DNA of 64,000 bases from Chinchilla lanigera (GCF_000276665.1 NW_004955459.1:11596053-11660052); one strand, 5' to 3'; positions 11,973 through 24,654 are shown, counted from the first letter of the stretch. A program made the numbers and translations. Notes: generated by a model from the sequence alone, not told the origin.

Positions 11973-13024
11973 TTTAAAATCTACTTTGATCAGCTGACTA
12001 ATGTGTTGAAAGTCCTCTAGAATTATATCAAGAAAGGATTATCAAACCTTATACTCTAATATTGTCCCTTTTCTTCACCAACCTAAGTATACATCAGAGT
12101 AGTCACTAATCTTCTTCCAAATGGCCCCATTCTCTCATTAGGAAGAATAGCAGAATTCTCTTTAATAAATATTTCTTAGGAGATTAGCTAATCTATCCCC
12201 TTGTTTAAAAGGTATCTATGGCATTTCACTTTTGGGTAAGACAAGAAACTTGCAGCAAAAACCAAACAATAAGGATTAGGGATTTCTAGCATGATGTATG
12301 AGTTTATAGGTACTTTAAATATGACAGTCTTCTATCTCCAAATATGCAGAACATCAGTACAGTCCTGAAGTGAGACCAAAATGACATATTTCTCCCAGTT
12401 CTCCAGACTCACATCTGTTTCCTTTTCACTCTTGACTATTTGTAATATCTTTCTTTAATGCTTATTACTTCTACTCTCTCCTCTCCCCACCCCAGCTCGC
12501 CCATAAGCTCATTAAAATCTAGGTCCTTAGGATAGAGTGTAATAAATTCATCTACATGATATATATCCTTCATCATCCTTCCTGGAGTGCTTGACTTATG
12601 CCAGACATGGTGCTGGGCTTTGCTTAGTGCATGGCTTCTCCCAGAAGTCCTTGTAATTTTGCAAGGTAGAAAGAAAGAAGTCAACAACTCGAATCTTTAT
12701 TGAAGGGATAAGAGAGGCTTCTTGTTTCCTCAAGTCACTACATATATAGGCCGTAGTTTATGTCTAAGACCAGCCAGATTCTCTATGGTTGGATCCCTGC
12801 CTTCCTTTTATTCTTCTACTACAATGACCAGAGTCCTAGATTTTTAGTAATATTTATGTATCTGTATTGACAACATAGTAGATCCTTCTTCATTTTTCTT
12901 TTTGAAGACTGACCTTTTTGTCCTTAATGAAAATCAAATTCTTAATCTTAACACTGAAATACGTGTTTGAAATATTTTTAAATCTTTTAGATTTTAGAAT
13001 CAAAACTATTCATACCCAGCTCTG
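11973..13024. other. Unannotated sequence
   Basis: I see no gene or recognisable repeat. The 83-codon minus-strand frame at 12436-12687 has no motif I recognise. Confidence 0.4.
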
Positions 13025-13262
13025 GAAATGAGAACTCCCATCTCTGGAACAAATTTACTCTGTGACCTTCGCCAATTCTCTAAACTTGTCTGGCCCACAA
13101 GTTTTCACATTTGTGAACAGGAAAATTGTTCTTAATAGAGACTGAGATATTGGAGAGTTGGGACCATGCCTTTTAATCTTCCATATGTTAGTGTATAGAG
13201 CCTTGTCTCGGGCGCTGCCCACGCAGATGCTCAGGAAATGCTTGCTAACTGAACGTTTTTAT
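13025..13262 (+). mobile_element. MIR and L2 remnants
   Basis: The 5' part carries a MIR-like core (CTGTGACCTTCGCCAATTCT, then CTAAACTTGTCTGGCCCACAAG). At about 13150-13255, TTGGGACCATGCCTTTTAAT, then TGTATAGAGCCTTGTC and GATGCTCAGGAAATGCTTG, follows the typical L2 3' pattern ('gggaccatgtct...cagtgcctggcac...ctcaataaatg'). Confidence 0.5.
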
Positions 13263-15305
13263 GATCACTGGTAGAGAGACAGCATAAATGCAAAACGATT
13301 TTTCCCTTGCCCTGAGTTACCCAGGGGCATCATTCTCATTCAGAGATGACCACATTTCAGAAAGTGGGTCTCATAAAACATACAATTTAATGAAGCCATC
13401 TGGGAAGATGATCGTCATATAAATGCAAGATATTGATATTATCTGGCTACTTGGGGAAATACCATGTAAATGAAGGTGCAACCTAGCTCCATAATTCAAA
13501 TCTCTTATTGACGTACACTGTCTTTGGATAATAGACTTTGTAGATTGATATTTCTCACAAATCTGAGGCTACACTTCTACCCTCCTTTGCAATTTTGCTG
13601 TTTTTGCAGTAAGATTTTATTTTACTTTTTGGAAACTGTATTTTGTTCAGCAGGAATTTATTAGTGTCAACTGAGTCTTAAAAGAGATTTTACATGTGTC
13701 TTTATTTGTTTTTTTAAGCTTCCCTTATTTTGAAGTAAGAAATAAAACTAATAACACAGGCACTTCTTTCCTGCTTGAATAATTATGCGTAGTGCTATTC
13801 AGTTATTCAGCATCCCAACTGATTTGACTGCTTTCTTTCGTCTAGCAGGATTGAGTGTTCTCCTCCTGATGTTATCCTGAAGGCTGTTCTTGATGAAGCC
13901 ACCCAGGGATCTGTACTCCTTGTTAATCAGTGTCAACTCCTTTCTCTGAGAGACAATTGCTAAAACAGTACCAAGTGTAGTCAGGTCAAAAGTCACACCA
14001 GGATGACCTCTGGCTAGCCTTGGAACTCCCAATATTTTATGTAGTCTGGGAAGGGAAGAGAACACTTCCTCTACACTTAAGAATCTATCTTACTAACTTT
14101 GCTGAGGAAATTGCCACTACCATTGGAACATCCACGGCTACCAAGTGTGAACCAAAGTTCTTCTAGATTCCTCAGTATCTCTGCAGAAAGAAAGGCACCC
14201 AGTATATGAGCCTACTTTCTTGAAATACTGAGTCGGTTTGACTTTTAAAATCCCCACCCACTCCCTTAGCATGTATTCACCACATGATGCACAATTATAA
14301 CCAGTCATACTCCTCTTCCTAGTGGTGGGTGGAGCTCATGGATACTGTCTGGCAGGACGTGTGGTAGCTTTTCTGGCCCCAGAAATCACACATAGTATTC
14401 ACTTGGCTAGGAGAACGTGTATGGCAGGGCCAGAGAGGGAAAGGGAGCAGGCTATTCCACATATTTTGCCTGGCTGATGACTTGAGTGGATGGAATACAG
14501 AGGGAGATGGCAATATGTTACTATTGATCTTTATTCTCTTTCATATTAGATTATGATATTAAAGAAAACTCTTTCTCCCACTCTTTCTATTGCATCCCTG
14601 AATGATGGTCTAGAAGCAAGGGTTTAGGGTTGCATTCTTTACACCACAGAAGGAAGTTAATATACTTAGATATTGGATAAAGAGAATCTGCCACTTCTTT
14701 TCCTTAAGTACTGCCTGAAACTATTATCATTCATCCCTGATGGGACAGGAATAATCTGAGTTTCAATTTAATGAAGCTGATGGGAAGTCCAGAGTCTTGG
14801 AAGACATTTAAGCACACTAATTTAAGGGTGCTATAGGCAGATATTGTAAAACGTACAAGGGCACTGGCATCACCAAGCTGGAAGAAGAGGAGATACCAGT
14901 GTTCATGCCTACACATACATACACACATGCAAACGCATAGGCAGAGAACTATCTCCAAGCCAAAATATCCCTGGAGGAACTTCAGGAACCATTTAGAAAT
15001 GTGCAGCAACATAGAAGAGTGAAAAAGAGACTATCCACATAAAACGTACTAGGCTCAAAGGATGGTAAGGAAGAAAACCCAGCTTAGGCCTTCAAAGAGT
15101 TCTCAGAGAGCTCATAGTAGATTTTATATGCACATCTGTTAATATTCACAACATTATTATTAACTTTTAGGAGACCTTAAACTTTATTTTTCCCTATGTT
15201 GCAAAGCATAAAACTAAACTGCAAAGATGTTGCTAAAACTGGTCCAAACATCCACAGGAACTGGAACTCTGACTGTAGAGATGGCAAGTGAAGAAATGAC
15301 CCCAT
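13263..15305. other. Unannotated sequence
   Basis: I see nothing recognisable. Frames at 13799-14065 (88 codons) and 14731-15012 (93 codons), both minus, have no domain. The second includes a CysVal-rich stretch encoded by a short CATA/CACA run, which is low-complexity sequence. Confidence 0.4.
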
Positions 15306-15321
15306 CCAAATAACTGGTGGT

Positions 15322-15444
15322 GCGGGCTGGGGATTGAGCTCAGCTGCACAGCGCCTGCCTGGCAAGTGCGAGGTCGTGAGTTCAATTCCTGGTACCAGAA
15401 AAAAAAACAAACAAACAAAAAAACAAAACAAAACAAAACAAAAA
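15322..15444 (+). mobile_element. ID SINE with perfect 16-bp duplication
   Basis: It starts GCGGGCTGGGGATTGAGCTC (box A region), has a box B around GTCGTGAGTTCAATTCCTGG, and ends in an A/CAAA tail. It is flanked by perfect 16-bp direct repeats CCAAATAACTGGTGGT (15306-15321 and 15445-15460). This is the hallmark of L1-machinery insertion and indicates a comparatively recent event. Box A and box B are the internal pol III promoter; whether it is transcribed cannot be judged here. Confidence 0.95.
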
Positions 15445-15460
15445 CCAAATAACTGGTGGT

Positions 15461-16513
15461 AGCATCTCAATGACTTATATGTTAAGAAAACAATCATATT
15501 TACCAAAAAATTTTAAAAACGTATACATGGAGAAAACCTTTCTCATAAAACATTAGGCAATTGTGGGAACCAAACATTTTTTTTAAAAGACCAGTAGAAA
15601 CCAGTCTTCAGACATTTACATGTTTTATCAGCTAACTCCAATGTAGCCATTGCTAGTTGTCACAGTGTGGAAGACAAGTATGGGACATTCTTTTCCTTGA
15701 GTTACAATACCAGCGGGAAGATGAGGTTTTGCACACAAAGGAATTAAAGAGATATTGCTTTGCACTGCAAAATATTTTTAAAACTGCCTAATATCTGAAG
15801 GCTCTGTGGAGGAAAAAAAAATCTATGATCATAACTAAGAGGTTAAAATTTGCATTTACAGGCTTTTGAAATTAGTTGGAAGAGAGGAGTGGACATAGTG
15901 AAAAAGGACCTGAGGTCTGAACATGGGAAGAACTGATAAAGTACTTTTTATATAAACAAAAAGCAAGATCCTTTCTAACCATTTCCCCCAAAATGATTTT
16001 CTATAAACATCAAAACTATTAGATTGCTATATATGAAGCTATATAGCTTCATATGCTGTCATGAAAATGTTTGGGAAATTTTGAGCCAAAAGTGGATTTA
16101 TTTATTTGATTTGCATAAAAAAGAGGTTTTGTGTGGTTTTTTTCTCCACTGCAAAACATATGGGAAATTATAGAGAGAAAAGCAAAAATCATTCATAAGC
16201 CCACTACAAAGAGCAAATAAGTATTAGAAATTTGATGTATACTCCTCCAAACACTTTTTATCCATGTATACTCACATGTTAACATATTTTTGTAACAATG
16301 GAATCTTGCTAGGAATACAATAATTTAATGGATTTTAATCTAATAATAATATATCATTTTGCATACAAATTACATAGACTTAAAACTAGTGCAGTTAGTT
16401 GAAGAGCATCCTTCAAAATTTTAAATCCAACCAGAACCTAGGAATACATACAAAGTGACCTATAACCTTTTGGTCATGTACCTCACCATTAAAATGAGTT
16501 GCACCATGTACAC
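15461..16513. other. Unannotated sequence with a short palindrome
   Basis: I see no gene or recognisable repeat apart from the 24-bp palindrome at 16031-16054. Confidence 0.45.
16031..16054. repeat. Perfect 24-bp palindrome
   Basis: Twelve bases, ATATGAAGCTAT, are followed by their exact reverse complement. The symmetry stops at 16030/16055. It could be chance in AT-rich sequence, a cruciform-prone site, or the remnant of a terminal inverted structure. Confidence 0.9.
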
Positions 16514-16521
16514 TCTCTCTT

Positions 16522-16552
<31 letters not shown>
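16514..16552 (+). repeat. (CT)n-(CTAT)n microsatellite
   Basis: A CTCTCTTTCTCTCTCTCT run passes into five or so CTAT/ATCT units. It is simple tandem sequence and probably length-polymorphic. Confidence 0.9.
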
Positions 16553-16774
16553 GTGAAAAGTATTAACATATACTGCTGTCCCTAATGCACATTATAAAAC
16601 AATCTCAGACATTTCAAAAGGATAAGGTAAAAATTTTAAAGTTTGGGCATTTTCTTTCCATGCTCTAGTGAATAATCATTTTGAATATCCTCCACCCTGA
16701 AGTTCACACACCCCAATTTGAAGATCCTTGATGATATGATATTCTAGGTACAAGATGTTCTAAGGAAGGGATGG

Positions 16775-17198
16775 TGTTATACCTTGTGTCTAGATGTCCC
16801 CCAAAGCCTCAAGCAGTCATTACGGGGTTTTTCCCAGAGATGGCTAAATCTAGAGTACATGTTTGAATCATGGTACAATGCTAGGACTAAGAGTGCTAGG
16901 ATTAAGGGTGAGTGACTAGTAAAACAGACCCCTGATTGGTTTGACACAGGTCTAACTCCACTAACCTGGATACAATATAAGGGACAGAAAGAGACATATC
17001 TTCCCTCTTGCTTGCCTTGCTAATTCCTTCCCTGCTGTGAACTCTTCTGTGCAATGCCTATCTACCATGCCACCCTGCTTTGGAGCCAGCCTATTATGAA
17101 CTGAAACTTTCTACAAACTGTGGGCTGAATAAACCTTTCCCCATTTAACTTTGACTGTTGGGTATTTTGGGTCAGCTGTGAGAGAAGTAACTAAGACA
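16775..17198 (+). mobile_element. Solo LTR, MaLR-like, long subtype
   Basis: It runs from TGTTATACCTTGTGTCTAGA to GAAGTAACTAAGACA and is flanked by GATGG on both sides (16770-16774 and 17199-17203), a perfect 5-bp target duplication. AATAAACCTTTCC near 17130 is the poly(A) signal. At 424 bp it is about 65 bp longer than the subtype at 7.9 kb, with an added stretch containing AGGATTAAGGGTGAGTGACT and the segment before the pyrimidine-rich CTTCCCTCTTGCTTGCC. It is a solo copy with no coding sequence. Confidence 0.88.
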
Positions 17199-17459
17199 GA
17201 TGGGATCTGGAATTTGCTGATCATACAAATGTACACAGAACCAATAAGAAAAATAATTCTGGAGGATGCAAGGTTCTGTCTGGCACAGACAGCTTGCTCA
17301 CTATACTCACTTTTCTAGATTCAATTTTAGGATTATACTGCATGAAACTTCTGGCATGTCCAGATAGAACTGAAAAACTACCTTCCTTGGATTTTCCTCT
17401 CCCTATACAGACATCTAGCATAACAACTGCAGCGCTTAATTACATTTATTGGTTTCAGG

Positions 17460-17535
17460 GTCTCTTGACTGTAAGCCTCTCAAAGGCAGGGATCGTGTTG
17501 TGTATAAAGTATGTCCTCACTAGGCCAATAAATTG
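17460..17535 (+). mobile_element. L2 3' end fragment
   Basis: The string GACTGTAAGCCTCTCAAAGG, then CAGGGATCGTGTTGTGT and CACTAGGCCAATAAATTGA, follows the L2 3' consensus pattern ('actgtaagctccttgagggcagggaccgtgtc...'). Confidence 0.6.
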
Positions 17536-19063
17536 ACAAAACTGGATATATATACAGTGCTTAAATTAGGATATCCTAGAAGCACTGAAGAACAAAAAGG
17601 AACTGTGAAGAGATACTAACAAAAGCCTATTTGACATATGACTATGTTTAATTAGATCGTAATGTTTGACTTGTTTGCAGCAAATTTCACAGAATTTCCC
17701 AGTGAAGTCTCCAGGTAATTCAACAGAATTCATGGTTGCCTCGCTCCTTTGCACAGCTCTTCTTTTGCTCCACAAAGGAGGGGAGCTAGCCCTGGGTTGG
17801 GATGTTTATGCACTTGCTAATCATACATTTGTTTTGCCTCTGAGCTCAGTCCTGCCTGCCAAATATAGTTCAGGATGACAATCATTTTCATGCTTTCAGT
17901 CTAACAAAGGTTCCAGAAGGATATGGAAAAGAGAACAAAGCCAGAAGTTTAACATCAACAATAATGAGGGAAAAAAATAAAACAGGTTTAAATATTCTAA
18001 TCCTCATTTTTTGCTTTTCTTTTTCAGCCTTTTAGTATTCCTGTTCATCTGCCATTGGTTGGCCCATTGAGGATAGGTTGCAGTGGGTAAACTTTCAGGA
18101 GCTATGGTGAATAAGGAGGCTCAGTTCTACTTCTTGCTTATATGCCTCAAGAGTCAATTGAGTTTTTAAATCTTTTATTCCCCCTTGCCATGTGTGTGTC
18201 TTTCACGTTAACTTGAAACCACAACTAGTAACTTCACAATATTTATTTCCACATTTTTTTCCTCTAAATCATGGTTTTCAAAATTGAGTTGCATAAGATG
18301 TTCGTAGATGTCTCATGAAAAGAGCTTCTATAGGAAAGTTAAGTTATTGTACATGCTAAAAAGATTCCCTTGCAACAGTCTTCTTAGGTCCTTTAATTTA
18401 CCAATGCCCTTTGTCAATCTTTAAGAGGAAGCATGGCTTGTCACACAAAAATGTCTGTTCTCTGGAATCATCTGGGAAGACTAGTATTCTAATTAATACC
18501 TTTCAGCAGTGCCACCCTTCTGATTTAAGGGTTTGGTTTAAACTTGGTGTTGAGTGTTGGAGCTTCTGTCATTAGAGAGAGAGATATTCAGACCTACCTT
18601 GGATTGATGTATAACTCTTGAAAACATGGAGAAAGCAATATAAAGACCCTCTCTAAAGTATGCATACAGCTCCCAATTCATTCTTCCTATGAGCTCCCAT
18701 CTCTCTACCCTGGATTCTAAAATGCCAATCCTGCAGAAAGGTACAGGCTAGAAAAATAGTCTAGTGGAAAGAATTCTATATAGGTCTCCATGGTCTTAGA
18801 AATAAACCGCTCAGGACCTGATGTACACATAAGCTCTCCTGATTGCTTGTCAAAAGTAGAAATTCCCTTCCCTCTTGGAGTTTTTTATGGAGCGTCTCAT
18901 TTTAAAAATTTTCACCCTCAACACCCTCACACAGAGCCTCCATATGATATGTAGCTCTGATTTACACTGTACTTCTACCAAAACATGCTCCCTTTCAATC
19001 TATTTCCTATATAGTTTTCTGTCTGCCACTCTTGCCTGTAGACACCCTTCATCCTTTCCAGCC
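17536..19063. other. Unannotated sequence
   Basis: I see no gene or recognisable repeat. Frames at 17666-17878, 17566-17775 and 18875-19117 (70-80 codons) overlap on both strands and have no motifs. Confidence 0.4.
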
Positions 19064-19486
19064 TATTATGGTTTATACCTAAAGGTCTCCCACAAAGCCT
19101 CTTGTGCTCATAGGTAGGTCTTTTCAGAGGTGGCTTGATCCAGGGTGTATAAATGTGGAGTAAGGACGTGATAACTAAATTGGTTTAGCATAATTCTGTG
19201 GATAATGGGAATGCCCAGCTTGGTCTCAGTGGTCCTACCCGAAAGGCTGGTATCTGGGATGGAATAGAAGGGAAAGGGAGGCTTCATGCTCCTGCTTTCT
19301 GCTGCGTGCATGCTCAGTTGTGGACTGTTTCTCCTCTGTGATGCTTCTCTGCCATACCGTCTTGCCTTGGAGGTGGACAACTATGTACTGGAAGCTCTGC
19401 AAAATATGATCTGAAATAAGCTTTTCATTCTTTAACTAGGAAGTGCTGGATATTTTGTTTTAGCAATAAGAAAAGTAACTAAGACA
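19064..19486 (+). mobile_element. Solo LTR, MaLR-like, long subtype
   Basis: It runs from about TATTATGGTTTATACCTAAA to AAAAGTAACTAAGACA and is flanked by CAGCC (19059-19063) and CACCC (19487-19491), a 5-bp duplication with one mismatch. It is 423 bp long with the same plan as the 16.8-kb copy, so both probably belong to one subfamily. The 90-codon frame on its minus strand is incidental. Confidence 0.85.
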
Positions 19487-19539
19487 CACCCACTTGTAAC
19501 GCTCCTTTGTTTTTCTGAAATCAACATCTTAATGCCCAT

Positions 19540-19768
19540 GCCAGAGGTCAGCAAAGTATTATCCTTTGGCCAAATCCAGCTCATGTTCTTTTTTTTAAAT
19601 AAAATTTCATTGGAACGCCATGCTCATTCCGGTACATACTGAATAGGCCTGCTTTCTTACTTTAAGAGCAGAATTAAGTACACGTGGCAGAGAATGGATA
19701 ATTAGCAAGCCTAAAATATTTACTCTGTCCTTTACAAAGAAAGTTTGCTGACTGGCCTATGCCATTTC
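19540..19768 (+). mobile_element. hAT-type DNA transposon remnant
   Basis: It opens CCAGAGGTCAGCAAAGTATT and continues GGCCAAATCCAGCTCATG, TAAATAAAATTTCATTGGAA and CCTAAAATATTTACTCTGTC. It closes AGTTTGCTGACTGGCC, whose reverse complement mirrors the start (TCAGCAAA). This is a well-known mammalian non-autonomous hAT family with short terminal inverted repeats. It is old (many mismatches) but nearly complete. Confidence 0.75.
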
Positions 19769-21829
19769 TCTATACTTATCAGAAGCAGCATTAGAACTTC
19801 ACTGTTTCTGTATCGTTTTGATGGGTTCTAAGCTCCTGAGAGCAGTGTGCATGATTTGCACTTTTTGGACTCTTTTGTAACATCTAGCCCAGAAGAAGTT
19901 ATCAAAAGGTTGACTTTTTAACTGATTTTTTGAAAGGGTGGAATTTATCCCAAATTCCCCATATAATGTTCCTGGTGCCAAAAAAGAAAAAGCAAAAAAA
20001 GTCATGTTTTCTTTTGATGCTATTTTCATCTACTGGTTCAAGATTGAAAATAGGCATAATCTATTTACATCAGTTAGCGTCAAATTTTACTTATAGGTTA
20101 AATACATCTAATCTTATAGGGACAACCATACATTTCTCCATGATAATTCAGAAAGTATTATCCTTTTTTTGCAAAATAAACTGCATAACCTTAATAATTC
20201 CCCATATACAACACACTGATTCCAGTTACCCAAAGAAGGTTACAGCTCCCCACCCAGCATATACCTATGCACACATACACTCCCTAAAAGCTCTGTGTAT
20301 ACCAGCAAACAGAAAATAAACTAGCAAGAGTTGATCAGTAAGATTCTCTGATGGCCATTGGGCCAATTTTCTTTATGGCCACTCAGAACCCTAGAACAGC
20401 TTCATGCATGTGGGTGGAATGCACTCCCCGCTTATCCCAGGGAGGCTCAGTCTGTGGTGGCCTGTCATTCTAATACTGGAGGTTGCTTAGTAAATAAGCC
20501 AATGAAGGAACACACTGGAAGGAGCAAGAAACAATTTGTAAGCCTATAGTATCTACTCTGAAGTCCTCTCCTCCTAACAGCTGTCAAGGCAAATGAAAAT
20601 CTTAAACTCAAAATTGCTGAAAGAAGATTTTTGTTTTTGTTTTCAAAAAAATAACAAGGAAATCCTCCTCTTTATTTGTGGCTTTTATACTTAGAGGGGG
20701 GTTAAATTAGATACTCAAAAAAGCTTTAGTTTTTTTAGTGCTAAGGAGCAGGTCCTAAAGTTTTATATGTGATTAACACATGCACATCTGCATTTTCATG
20801 GTTCCAAGTGTGTGTATGTGCTTGGCTGAATTACTACTCTGTATAAATACACCTTCTATTTGTTTAGTGACAAATAGAATTACCTCATAAAAGGAAAAGC
20901 AAAATTCTCAGGGCTCTCCTGCAGCTGGCTTCTACTTCCACTCCTTCCAGCAGGCCTCCTTATTTTTGTTTCTCAATAAATGTGAGCCTTGACATGGGCT
21001 TAGATGTGATATGATCCTCCCTTGGCTTGGCCCTGCTTGGTGGCCCAAGCAAAAAGATTCTGATTTTTCTATTGTTAAGTTGCCAAAGTATATACATTCA
21101 AGTCTATAGAAAGTAGCCTTTTATAATACTAACAATTTTCTGCAGTTATAATTTTCATGATGTCTACTGGTTGAGAGATGATAGGACTTATTCATAGGAT
21201 TTACACTCTGGTGGTTTGATAAATACATAACATGTTGAAAAGGAGTCTCATGCAAAAGTAAACATTATTCATCAGTGCTTTAGTTTCTCTTCTATTTGCA
21301 TTCAGCTGAGCAGTATTGTAAGTTTTTGTTTGATTTTTATTTGTTTTTTCATTTATTGGGCTTTCTTTCTAGATCCTTTACCTAATCTAATCCAAACAAG
21401 AACAGCACATAAACAACTCTAAATATGGCATAGGGGGAAATGTGTATATCCTTTATATTATCTTTTGTTCACATACTGAGGCTATGGAAGGCAAAATGTG
21501 GTGAGGTGCTGTTTAATAGCATGTTTCATGCTTATCGGTAATTTTTTCCCTCTGACCTTCTGCCTCAGACAATTAATTTTCTTGAACTGCTCACACACTG
21601 GAAGAACATGGAGGGGGAATAATGTTAGTACTAGTGAATATAATCTTGGAAGGAAAGCTGTGCAATTATTCAAAGACCTAATCTTATCTCTTGTTTCATT
21701 TTTATATCACAAGTCTACATTTAAAAGTATTAGATATACTGTACTGCTGTCCCACACCTTCAAACCCCAGTAAATAAATGCTGCTAAGTGCCACCAGGAG
21801 TGAAAGAGCTTGTAATGAGAAGTGTGAGG
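19769..21829. other. Unannotated sequence
   Basis: I see no recognisable gene or repeat. The 129-codon frame at 19930-20319 begins in an AAAAAGAAAAAG run and shows no domain. The 91-codon frame at 21498-21773 is likewise featureless. Confidence 0.4.
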
Positions 21830-22080
21830 AGATATGTGCTCCATTCATCATTCTGTTCAGTCCAATATTGAAGCTCTTGTTATCAGCAGGATTCGTGGCG
21901 ATGTCATCATGGCTGGCATAAATCTTCTGTCAGTGTGGGTCGGACTGATGCCCTATTAAAACTCTGCTTTCACCTAATCACACAATGACCTTTCAATGTC
22001 TTTAATTAACCTCTGACCTGAACCATGCCAATGTCTTGTTGGTAGGTAAATCTATGGCATGACATTTGCTTATGACACTA
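21830..22080. other. Candidate conserved non-coding element
   Basis: It is repeat-free and of balanced composition, and it retains CpGs unusual for its surroundings (GGATTCGTGGCGATGTCATC, GTGGGTCGGACTGATG). It holds TF-like words such as AATGACCTTTCAATG, TTTAATTAACC and CCTCTGACCTG. No long open frame crosses it. That it is conserved is an inference from texture only. Confidence 0.3.
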
Positions 22081-22994
22081 CATTTATCTTGGTTTAATCA
22101 TTGTACCTTTCAGATTATGGCTTGAATGAAATACAGTTGGGACTTGTGTTAATAGTTGGATTAATTTTTAAAAGGTTAGAACATAATATTTTCCTCTGAG
22201 TTCCCAGTGATATCTTTACAGACGTTTCCTCCTGGGGAGTTGGGGTCCCCATTAAAGTATGTCTAGGTGAGCCTTCCTTTTCACCAATCATGTCATCTTT
22301 TCTACCCAAAAGTATTCCTTTTGAGTGACCTGGGAGCCAGAAGCATTCTAGGTCCTATGTAAGACTGGACGAAAAAAGGTTTCAAATGTGTTCTATGCTC
22401 GCATGTCTCAGACAATAGAATGTAGCAATGGTATAAAATTAAAAGGGGGCTGGAGGTAAGGGAAAACTTTTCTCTCACTTTAGGAATGTGCTTGTCAATT
22501 CCAGACTGTTTGTTCCTCAGGTCCTGAGATTTCTTTGGATAATATCAACTCTTCTTCATTCCTCCACTAAGTGGAATCCAGCTGGGAACTCTTGTCTGAA
22601 TTAGTGAATATTTAAAGCATAAAATGTTTATAAAGAAATATAATTGTCTTACACACAAATGGAGTTACTAATTGAACTGGTTACTAATTCATTTATGCTC
22701 ACTAGGTTGTTTAAAAAGCAAGTTGTGATAAGCCTATAAATCATAACATTGTATGAATAAAATAAATGTTTTGAGCTACATGAGATTTATTCAATTTTGT
22801 ACTCAATCAGAAGTCTCGTGAAGAGCTTAGACTAGACAATCTGTCAGGTCTTTTTCAGTTATAAAAATATATGATTCAGTGTCTCGGCATTACAAATTCT
22901 GGGTTTATTGGGTCTGAATTCAAAAAGTTTTCCTGCCTTTAAAATACAATTTTAAAAAGTTATACTAGAAGGACTTCAAGAGCTGAAAGTTGTG
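22081..22994. other. Unannotated sequence
   Basis: I see no recognisable gene or repeat. Confidence 0.4.
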
Positions 22995-23175
22995 CAGGTA
23001 TCCCAGTGGCCTTTGCCCTCTTGCCTACCTCCTCCTTCCACTTGAGTATCCATTGACTAATCTGTAAAATTAGGATAGTAATGCCTATCAGTAAAATTGT
23101 TGTGAAGATTAGTTTAAATATACATTTAGCGCCTCATGCAGTAATGCCTAATTCATTGTAGATGCTGGTGCATCA
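22995..23175 (+). mobile_element. MIR SINE
   Basis: The words CTAATCTGTAAAATTAGGAT, TAGTAATGCCTATCA and AATTGTTGTGAAGATTAGTT follow the MIR/L2 3' order ('...catctgtaaaatggggataataatacctacctca...gttgtgaggattaa...'). Confidence 0.65.
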
Positions 23176-23264
23176 GTTAGCATCTGCAGTGTTTTCTAGT
23201 AGATATTACCTCTTAGGCTGGTGCACTAGCCTCACTTAATCTCTTTTCCTCTAACATCATACAA

Positions 23265-23545
23265 TACAGTGTCATGGTTAATAATCTCGGAGTCCCTCAA
23301 AACCTCAAATGAATGCTTAGTCACCAACTTACTGCCTGTAGCATCATGGGAAATTTATTTAAGATTGTAATATCACAATTTCTCATCTATAAAAGGGGTA
23401 AATAAATGTATCTAATTCACGGGCACCTTAAATTGGAAAAAGCATGAAGGGCACCATGTCCAATTTTTCTCAATAGCTTATCCCCATTACTTAGCATAGT
23501 ACCCAGTACATAGTAAGCACTCAAAAAGTATTAACTAAATATCTA
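23265..23545 (+). mobile_element. MIR plus L2-like 3' end
   Basis: MIR-like sequence (AATTTCTCATCTATAAAAGG, then GGTAAATAAATGTATCTAATTC) is followed at 23460-23540 by CTTAGCATAGTACCCAGTAC and ATAGTAAGCACTCAAAAAG, matching the common '...agcacagtgcctggcacatagtaagcactcaataa' end. Two adjacent old elements are likely. Confidence 0.65.
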
Positions 23546-23754
23546 GCTATTATATGTAATTTATTATTTAATTATATAATAACATTACATATAACACTGT
23601 CATCATCATCACTAGCGAATAACTTTGCTCTAATTCTGTCTCACTGTTTGCATTGGTATAAGAGTGCCAGTTACATTTTTGATGAACATAGTTTTTGTTT
23701 TGTTTCGGTCCTAGGCTGATGTGCTGAAGTGATATTTATGAATGATATCTATTT

Positions 23755-24190
23755 TACCTACTCATTTAAGAAGTGTTTACTGAGAAAGTGTCATGTGTCT
23801 GCCTCTGGGATACCATGAAAAGCTAAAAGACAAGTAATCACAGCTGTCATGGAGCAAAGAGTCTCTAAAAGAGACTGATGTTAATCAGAGAAGGACACTA
23901 ACAAATGAATAATTGTATGACATTGCCAAGGAGCCTGAAGAAGAGATACGCAGCTCAATGAATGGGCTTTGATATAGTCAAGGAAGCCAGCTAAAGTCTA
24001 AAGGAGAAAAGGCAAAGGATAGAAAGGCCTGACTACATGGAGGTTTATATGCCATACTACAAAATTCTTTTCTCCTAAATCAATAGAAAATAGAGGATAG
24101 TGGCATGTGGAAATTTGTGTTTCTAAAAGCTTACCTTGATGACCATATGGACAGAGTATCATAGTAAGAGAGGGAGGTACAGGGAGAAGT
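23755..24190 (+). mobile_element. Ancient L2-class repeat, diverged
   Basis: The opening (AAGTGTTTACTGAGAAAGTG, then TCATGTGTCTGCCTCTGGGAT and CAGCTGTCATGGAGCAAAGAG) follows a widespread mammalian repeat ('tttattgagcacctactatgtgccagg...ctgccctcatggagctt'). Later parts (AAGGCCTGACTACATGG, then TTTATATGCCATACTACAAAA) fit the downstream part of the same repeat. Divergence is high and the class name is tentative. Confidence 0.5.
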
Positions 24191-24654
24191 TAATGTCAGT
24201 GAATTATACTCTATAAAATACCAGGAGGGTAATCTTCATGGTAATTCTTTGTCTGAATTCCAGAAAAAAGTTAGGTTGATGTCTTTTTCAAAGGCACCAA
24301 TAAAGCAGAGGCAAAAGGACTACTTCCCTGCACTACCAAATGGATAAACCTTGCCTTTCAGAAGTAACATCAATACTGAGGACCACAAGATAGCACATAG
24401 GCCTCTGAAATTATTGTTCTCCTCTGCCCTTGGTGTGACTACAAGAGAACAAGGCAGTCACGTCCAGCCAGTGGCTCAGGCCATTATAGCCCAACTGAGA
24501 TTTACATTGATGAGTCTGGGCTACAACACAATTAGACTTAGGAAACCCTGCTGAACCTTAGGTCCAACAAGAACCCAAACCAAAGAAATCCACCTCTTCC
24601 TAAGAGAGCTCTCATGACAATCAAATTCATAATGCATAGGTGAGTAGGTTATTC

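Noticed and set aside
15177..15506. 109-codon minus-strand frame with Phe/Val-rich start
   Set aside because: It covers the ID element and its CAAA tail; the hydrophobic stretch is the tail in reverse.
19930..20319. 129-codon open frame
   Set aside because: No domain, no codon bias, starts in a poly-A/lysine run; expected by chance in AT-rich DNA.
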